NCBI GenBank assembly: GCA_023053545.1 | Contig: JAKZAN010000001.1 | Coordinates: 496,001-560,000 of the forward strand | Length of the DNA stretch: 64,000 bases | Direction: 5' to 3' | Origin: Lepidurus packardi | Lineage: Eukaryota > Arthropoda > Branchiopoda > Notostraca > Triopsidae | Shown here: positions 58,141-64,000 of the stretch, in pieces | Position numbering within the stretch: position 1 is the first letter of the stretch | How the letters are laid out: each line of letters begins with the position of its first letter | Translations under genes and position numbers: made by a program | Notes under the pieces: generated by a model | Database searches by the model: none | What the model was told of the DNA's origin: nothing | Seen by the model: the letters and a program-made list of their open reading frames with translations, nothing else

Positions 58141-59140
58141 GTACGTTTGTATGGTTGACTTGTTGGTTGAAGGGAAAAGAATCCAAGACGATGTTCTGCT
58201 TTTTGACTCGTCCGGAGAGCTAATTAGGAAAACTGATAGAAGTTTGGAAATAATAGTTTCTTTACAAAAGTAAACATTCGGTTTTTAGAGCCCAAGCAAC
58301 GAACAGCAGAACAGAGGCCATATCCATATTTAGAGGTCACCGATTGCGCAGACAAGAATTTCTATTGCGTCAGCTGGCGACAACAAACCAGATAACGGTA
58401 TGGAAAGATTGGGTAGAAAGATTCAACCAATTCGCATTAGTTAGGAGAAAAGATCCGACACTCCCGAGGAAGGTGGCATATTGGTGATTCATACAGGGTT
58501 ATCGAAAGAGATAACGATAAGGAGGAATCGCTAAGAGTTACGGATAAAGATTCCAGTTTACAGAGCACTGAGGCCAAACGAGTGTCTGGCTTCTTGGCCA
58601 CATACGGAACCTTATTTAACTGCGAAAGGTTGAGTTGAGTGAATCAAACATTTAGTTGGATTAGCTCAACCTTCAATACTCTTGTAAGTTTAACGACTTT
58701 AATTTGCTCAAGTCATCTGAGAAGAATCTATCCCTGACACTGTGGATATTAGATACCATGTAAAGATCAAACTATGAAAAGTGGTAAGTGAAATAGTTTA
58801 TTTAGAAAAAGTTTAGTTAGAAAAGAATAGTTTATGCGTGTCCAGACGACAGATTGAAAAATTCATTTTTTAAAGCGCGTTCAGAGCAAGTCTAAATGTT
58901 GTTTCCCTCATTCAAACGATTTTAGCCCTTTTGTCAATTGCTGAAAAAAACGTCTGAAAGTGCTTATTCGACCATGAAAAATGACGGGGCAAGCGATTCG
59001 AGTGAGACCTACCCGGGTTTCTTAGCTCTGCTCCGATATAAGCCATTAGATGCTCGGTTGTCTCTAACACGGTCGTTTTACATGAGCTCGTTTTCACTCT
59101 ATCCCATCTGAGGTACCTCCTCCGACATGGCTCAAATCCG
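58141..59140. other. Intergenic region, nothing firm
   Basis: AT-rich and repeat-poor with short frames only. It may contain further decayed receptor sequence and the promoter or 5' exons of the NLR gene. Confidence 0.4.
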
Positions 59141-59213
59141 ATTTGCCCGGTTTGCTGCTTTCTTTATGTGTTGGGAATTCATGTTTTTCAACAAACAAAA
59201 CATTTCTAGTAGG

Positions 59214-62200
59214 AAAATTCAACCGCCGAAGTTCCATCGTGGATAAGACGAGGAAAAATACTGGCACGATGGACTCGGATAAGAAAAGCTCGGAAGCTGG
59301 AAGTAGGCAACTATACGATACAAGGTTTAAAGAGTACAGGTATTAAAGACCCATGTCTCATTTTAGCTTCCCAAAACATTACTAATATATTCAATGGTCC
59401 ATTTAACGTCCATGGTGCTGACGGTGTTTCCGTGGGTGGCAACGTAAATATTGAAGGACAAGGAAGCTCTTCGCGGAAACAATCACGACCGGTTGACTTT
59501 GATAAATTAGATGTAAAGTTTCGAATTCATTGAAGTAGCAATGTTAACCACGGTAGGCGTTTGCTTTTCTAGTGCGAAGGCTTGAAAGAGTACTATTCGA
59601 CTGCCTTGTGCAAAGCTTCTCCACTGCCATGGTACCCCGAGCACACTTGGGACATCGACGAAGTCTATACGGAGCTAGCCTTACAAAACTCAACAAAGTT
59701 TGGCGTGGAAAAACTTTTTGAACAATGTCAGGTAAGAATTACACTTTAATTTTCTTAAAACTCATCTAGCGCACTCGATGGCACTTTCAGAAACATTTAC
59801 GGAAAGGGGGTAGTTACCGCATTCTGATCGAAGGAGACGCCGGCTATGGAAAGTCAACCTTGATGCTTAAGATCGCTTCTGATTGGTCTAAAAGCGACTC
59901 AAACAAGTACACCAGTGATTTTAGTCTACTGCTTGTAGTAAAATTGGGCTCCGTTGGTGAAGATGTAAGTCTACTTAAACATGGATCATCAAGGCTCTAT
60001 TTGTTCCTAAATTTCAACCAGGGAAACATCTTGAGTTACATGGAATCAATCTACGACGAGAAGATAGGAATGGAAGTAAAGGATGTACTAAAAAGTAAAG
60101 GAACAGAAGTTCTGATTCTGCTTGACGGGTACGATGAGGCGAATGCTAAGACCAAGGAAAAGGTAGGTCGGGTAATGAAGAAAGAAGACATGAGCAAGTG
60201 CCACGTGGTGCTCACATCGAGATGCAGACATGTGCCCGATGATGTCAAAGGTAAAGCCTTGCTTGTAAGAGTGAAAGGCTTTGGACAAAGACAAGTGGCA
60301 GAGGCAGTTGGCAAGTTCTTCATCAAGGCAGGTCACTTAACCAAAGCCGATGTTATAAATTATTACGATGACTCGGATTATGATAGCGAACTGGATGACT
60401 GGATCCTACCTAGTATCTATGATTTTAAAAATGTTGAAGAAATTTACGAACTAGAGCCTGAAGCTCAACGACTCCGTCTGGAGCAATTCAAGCAATTCGT
60501 GTGGAAGCTACTAGCCGAGAGTCCTTACGAGGAACTAGCTCAATGTCCACTGCTTTGCGTCATGATGTGCTGCTTAGCCAGCGAGTGCCCGAACCGTGAA
60601 CTACCTTCAACTGTTTCGGGTCTTTACTTTGCCATGATCAACAGGAACCTGTACCGCGCATACATAAAGAAAGCCAGAGCTGCTGGAGAAGACGTTTACA
60701 TGTGGAACTGGAGTGGCCTCGACAGTCAGATTCATGAAGATTACGTAAGCTACCTCCAAGAGTTTGGTCGTCTTTGCATCGACGGTCTGAAAACTAACAG
60801 CATGAGCTTCACCTTATTTGATATAACGGGAAACAAATCAAAGGCTCAAAATACCGACGTCAAAGTTACTCAACTAATCGCGGCTGGTGTTCTGATCCAA
60901 GACACCAAAGAGAAGATTCCTCATTACCAAGTTCCTCATCGAACCATGGCAGAATTTCTAGCCGCCTACTATCTTGGTAGAGAAACCGACCCGGATCTTT
61001 TCGAACAGAACTTACTTGACCTGTATCGGATATCTGATCGGCTAGGGGCCAGCTTCAATGAAGTTGCGGTTTCGCTGATAGAAATGGGAAAGTCGAGGTG
61101 TTTAGTCGATGCTTTCCGTGACATTAAGTTTCCTTACGACTGTCTTGACAAGTTTATGGAAAATTATTTCACCCAATATGGTGCCGCTGATATCTGGTCC
61201 GAATTTAAAGATGCTCTGCCGAACGAGCTGATCTTCAAAGATGGACTAGATAGACATGTGACAGTTAGCTCAGTTGAGCCTAGCCGAACTCTGCTTGAAC
61301 TGGTTGAAGAGCTCGGCAAGGAGAACACTGGAAGAACAAACGCACTCTTTGCATCACCAAAGGATTGCCCCATTTCCATTCTTTTGGAAGGGGGTTTTAA
61401 GGCACACTATTCAGTTGTGTTGCAGACTTTGTCCAAGTCCGGTGTTGTTCTTCATACACTGCAATGTCAAGGAAGTTACAGCTACCAAACGGGACAAGTA
61501 ACTCGCAGTCTTCAGGAGCTTCTTAAATCTGCTTCCTGTCCTGTTCAATTGAGATTATATAGAGCTCCAGAAAGTAGGTTAAATTAAATATCTGGATTTT
61601 ATTTTGGCTATTTTTAATACTTAGATTTAATACTGGCCGTGACCGAGGCCATGCAAGAGGTTCCTGAAACTTGCCGTCTCAAGCGTTTCGAGTTCTTTTT
61701 TTACAGTAAGTACGAGGGAGCGCTGTAATTATTGGATCGCAGACGTTGATGTCATGTCATGTGGACGTCTCCAAGATGATGCAGCAACACACTCCAACTT
61801 ACTCTTTAAATCCTTATTGCAGAAGATTATGGTTATACATTACTACTATCGGAAGTCTTGGCTGAGAAGTGGTTGTCTCACTTGCAACACCTGAGCTTAC
61901 AGTATAAGGACAATAGCCACGTAATCAGAACTATTAACTAACGAAGTTTTTCTAGTTATGGTGTGTTGAACCCAATATTAAAACGACTTTCGGAGCCTGG
62001 GTGCAGTCTCACTTCGCTGGACCTCAAGTTTACTAAAGGCCTACTGCTTGAAGACCTAGTGATGCTCGCCAGTAAACTTGAAACGCTAAAGCTTTACGGA
62101 ATGAATTTCCAATTTGACGTGAGTGAGAAAATTGTACAACTGCACTTCCCAAAAACTTTTCATCGCCCATTTCATGAATATTTCAATCACAATTCACCCT

Positions 62201-63054
62201 TGTTTATACGAAGAAATTCCTTCTTACTCGTATTACAGGTTACTGAAATCAGCAAGTACGCGGTCAAGGAAAAATGCTGTCTGAAAAGGCTTCATCTCGA
62301 GTACGTTTCATTGGAGCTTGATGGATTGCTTCCGTCAGCTGATGAGAACCAAGAGCTCCTCCTTGCTTGGAGAAATCTGGCACTAAACCTGGAGGAATTG
62401 ACCATCGATCAATGCAAATTTCCAATCGAATTGTTTAGTTGGTTGAACCTAACTGCACCTAATCTGCGGACCCTTTCCATCGGCGGAATCTATGGAAAGA
62501 CTCCAAAGAAGGAGTTCTATGCCAACCATTTGTTGGAGGCCCTAACCGGAAGTAGTGGAGACAATATTGAAGAGTTGTCATTACGAGGGAGCTTTTGGCA
62601 AAACGAAGTGCTGATGCTGCATCCGATCCGAGAAGCCCTTCAACGCTGTCCGAGGATGAAGAGAGTCAACCTGTACATTAATGAATCTGATGTATCAAAG
62701 ATCTCCATAGGTCCTGGTCCTTCAACTCCATTATCCTCCAGTGATGAGGAAGCTTTGAAAAGCGATCATATTGTCTTGGCTTTGTTCAAAATAGTTTTAA
62801 GTGTTCCTATGCTTCAAACTTTATCTTGTACCTTTTGGGACCATGAAAAAAATGGTATATTCCATGCTATTGCAGACAAGGCTGAAAGATGGCCAGGAAA
62901 AACAAACGACAATGAAGGCAATACTTCGTTAACGCTGCGTGACTTATCTAATCAGAATGCATGTGATGCTATGCATGTGTTCAGAGAACGAAAACTAAAA
63001 TACCGCCTTAGGTACGTAGAAGAAAAGGTGTACGAGTTTTGGTTCCCTGTGTAA
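59214..63054 (+). CDS. NACHT-LRR (NLR-like) protein
   Basis: Intracellular STAND NTPase with C-terminal leucine-rich repeats, a class used as innate immune sensors. Exons: about 59214-59512 (start uncertain), 59573-59731, 59791-61573, 61625-61705, 61823-61901, 61956-62118 and 62239-63054, about 1,100 residues. The N-terminal exon has NITNIFNGPFNVHGADGV then SVGGNVNIEG. The next has LKEYYSTALCKASPLPWYPE and DIDEVYTELAL, the linker before NACHT in many NLRs. Walker A is GDAGYGKST (59833-59859), Walker B LILLDGYDEA (about 60109-60141), sensor VVLTSRCRHVP, and the winged-helix end PHRTMAEFLAAYYLG. LRR-like repeats start at 61956 (LTSLDLKFTKGLLLEDL, LNLEELTIDQCKF, LRTLSIGG). No effector domain (CARD, DED, PYD, TIR) is visible. 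An upstream ATG frame (MDSDKKSSEAGSRQ, 59270) may be exon 1. Intron 62119-62238 is in frame and may be retained. Confidence 0.85.
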
Positions 63055-63640
63055 ATTGCGTATTTAATTCTGTTGAAAGATCCAGTAGAAATTTCGAAAG
63101 CTATTAATCAACAGAAGTATATCCTAGTTGATGTATGCCAAATTCCGCCCTTGAAGTACCCCATTCAACTTTTTTTCATTAATACAACGCCAAAGCATTA
63201 TAGTACACGTTCCAACCGTTTTCTATGGTCTCAAATTCCCTCGAGGCAAAAATCTTCCTTCTTAGTTTATTTTGCGAATAAGAAAGCTGTATAGTTAACC
63301 CGTCCACTACAGTCTTACTAAGTACTGCTAGTATCGAATGTTAGTATCGCTCTGCTAATTTCAGCCATTTCGTTTGTAATTATAGCATATGTAAACGGAA
63401 TTTCACTCTCGGAACCGCTTACAAGCAGCATTTCGATGTCACTGCAGGTTTACATTACCTTACAGGACTCACTGAAGGGTTTTTATACTTTCATTTTCAT
63501 TCTCATTTCATGTTTCTGTTCTACGTACGGTTATGGGCACTTGGCACCGCTACCGCTTAAAGGAGTTTTTCCATTCTAAGACTCAAACCTTGGCTACGAA
63601 ACTACTGCGGAGGAAAGATATGTCCTCACATATCCCCTGA
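63055..63640. other. 3' flank of the NLR gene
   Basis: Probable 3' UTR then unique AT-rich sequence. A 73-codon plus-strand frame at 63,073-63,294 has no family resemblance. Confidence 0.5.
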
Positions 63641-63998
63641 ACAGGTTATAGATGTCTTCGCCGGAAGTTAGACCTGTTACATCAAAATCCCATGGGGCGA
63701 CTTTTTTCTCATAGATATTTCCTGCTTCTCTTTCCGGGAGTTGGTAGGCTTCTATCCATGTACTCATTTGTGCATATATTCTTTTTTCCCTGTGATCTAG
63801 GACTCTAAAGCTAGTTCTTCCCAGCTATCTCGGAGTGGTGTTAGTCCTGTTGAGCACAGTAACACAGCTATGGGCGTGGTTTTCATTGCCCCGAGAATTA
63901 TTCCTAGTGCTCTGTTTTGTATGGTTTCTATGCGTTTTAACATGATCTTATTGCCGTCTTTAAAAACAACTACCGCATATTCTAATTTTGCGCTTTAG
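63640..63998 (-). mobile_element. Non-LTR retrotransposon reverse transcriptase remnant
   Basis: Minus-strand translation of about 63,996-63,797 gives KLEYAVVVFKDGNKIMLKR, IETIQNRALGIILGAMKTTP and IAVLLCSTGLTPLRD. This is the post-thumb segment typical of Jockey/I-type RTs (LDYG.V.. then IQN.ALRI.LGA...TP...L....PL). It stops at TAG (63,797) and continues in another frame (REKRIYAQMSTWIEAYQLPE) to about 63,640, so it is decayed. It runs off the window end. Confidence 0.7.
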
Positions 63999-64000
63999 TC

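Noticed and set aside
59270..59346. MDSDKKSSEAGSRQ frame as the definite NLR start
   Set aside because: It is in a different frame from the downstream exon and I could not find an in-phase splice of believable length; mentioned only as a possible exon 1.

Overview
The window is nuclear DNA from an animal, almost certainly an arthropod. The genes have many short GT-AG introns, non-coding DNA is AT-rich, and the gene content is metazoan (Raf, HEXIM, FPPS, RNASEK, PARS2, a CortBP2-type protein, a HAUS7-like augmin subunit, FAN1). A methuselah-type GPCR points to Arthropoda. A full NACHT-LRR (NLR) gene, a class generally missing from insects, suggests a non-insect lineage such as a crustacean or springtail. 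That placement is an inference. All exon boundaries were read by eye from splice signals, phase continuity and family similarity.

Layout. 0.3-5.1 kb: a small unknown minus-strand gene and a six-exon BTB/C2H2 gene. 6.6-11.3 kb: compact housekeeping block with FPPS (+), RNASEK (-, three tiny exons) and mitochondrial prolyl-tRNA synthetase (+); RNASEK and PARS2 are head to head. 12.0-20.6 kb: CTTNBP2/CTTNBP2NL (Nausicaa)-like gene (+, 11 exons, one GC-AG intron). 21.5-22.5 kb: HEXIM (-), head to head with Raf (+, 23.1-29.5 kb, 12 exons). 29.9-31.1 kb: HAUS7-like gene (-), tail to tail with Raf.

31.44-52.03 kb: a 20.6-kb foldback (giant inverted repeat) with no recognisable transposase. Its arms meet at a near-perfect palindrome around 45,620. 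The arms carry repeated modules with consistently oriented splice-like signals. The left arm also has about 6.4 kb of extra DNA, including an 80-bp satellite with a trimeric higher-order pattern. The element lies next to a FAN1 fragment (-, 52.2-52.65 kb) that keeps the start of the FAN1 domain and has lost the nuclease part.

54.7-58.2 kb: a broken methuselah-like GPCR with duplicated fragments and a second ectodomain relic. 59.2-63.05 kb: the NLR gene (+). 63.6-64.0 kb: a non-LTR retrotransposon RT remnant (-).

The single-copy genes form normal divergent and convergent pairs. Introns and spacers hold many tandem repeats and small foldback (MITE-like) elements. The right-hand 33 kb is a repeat-rich, rearranged, immune/receptor-type accessory region.
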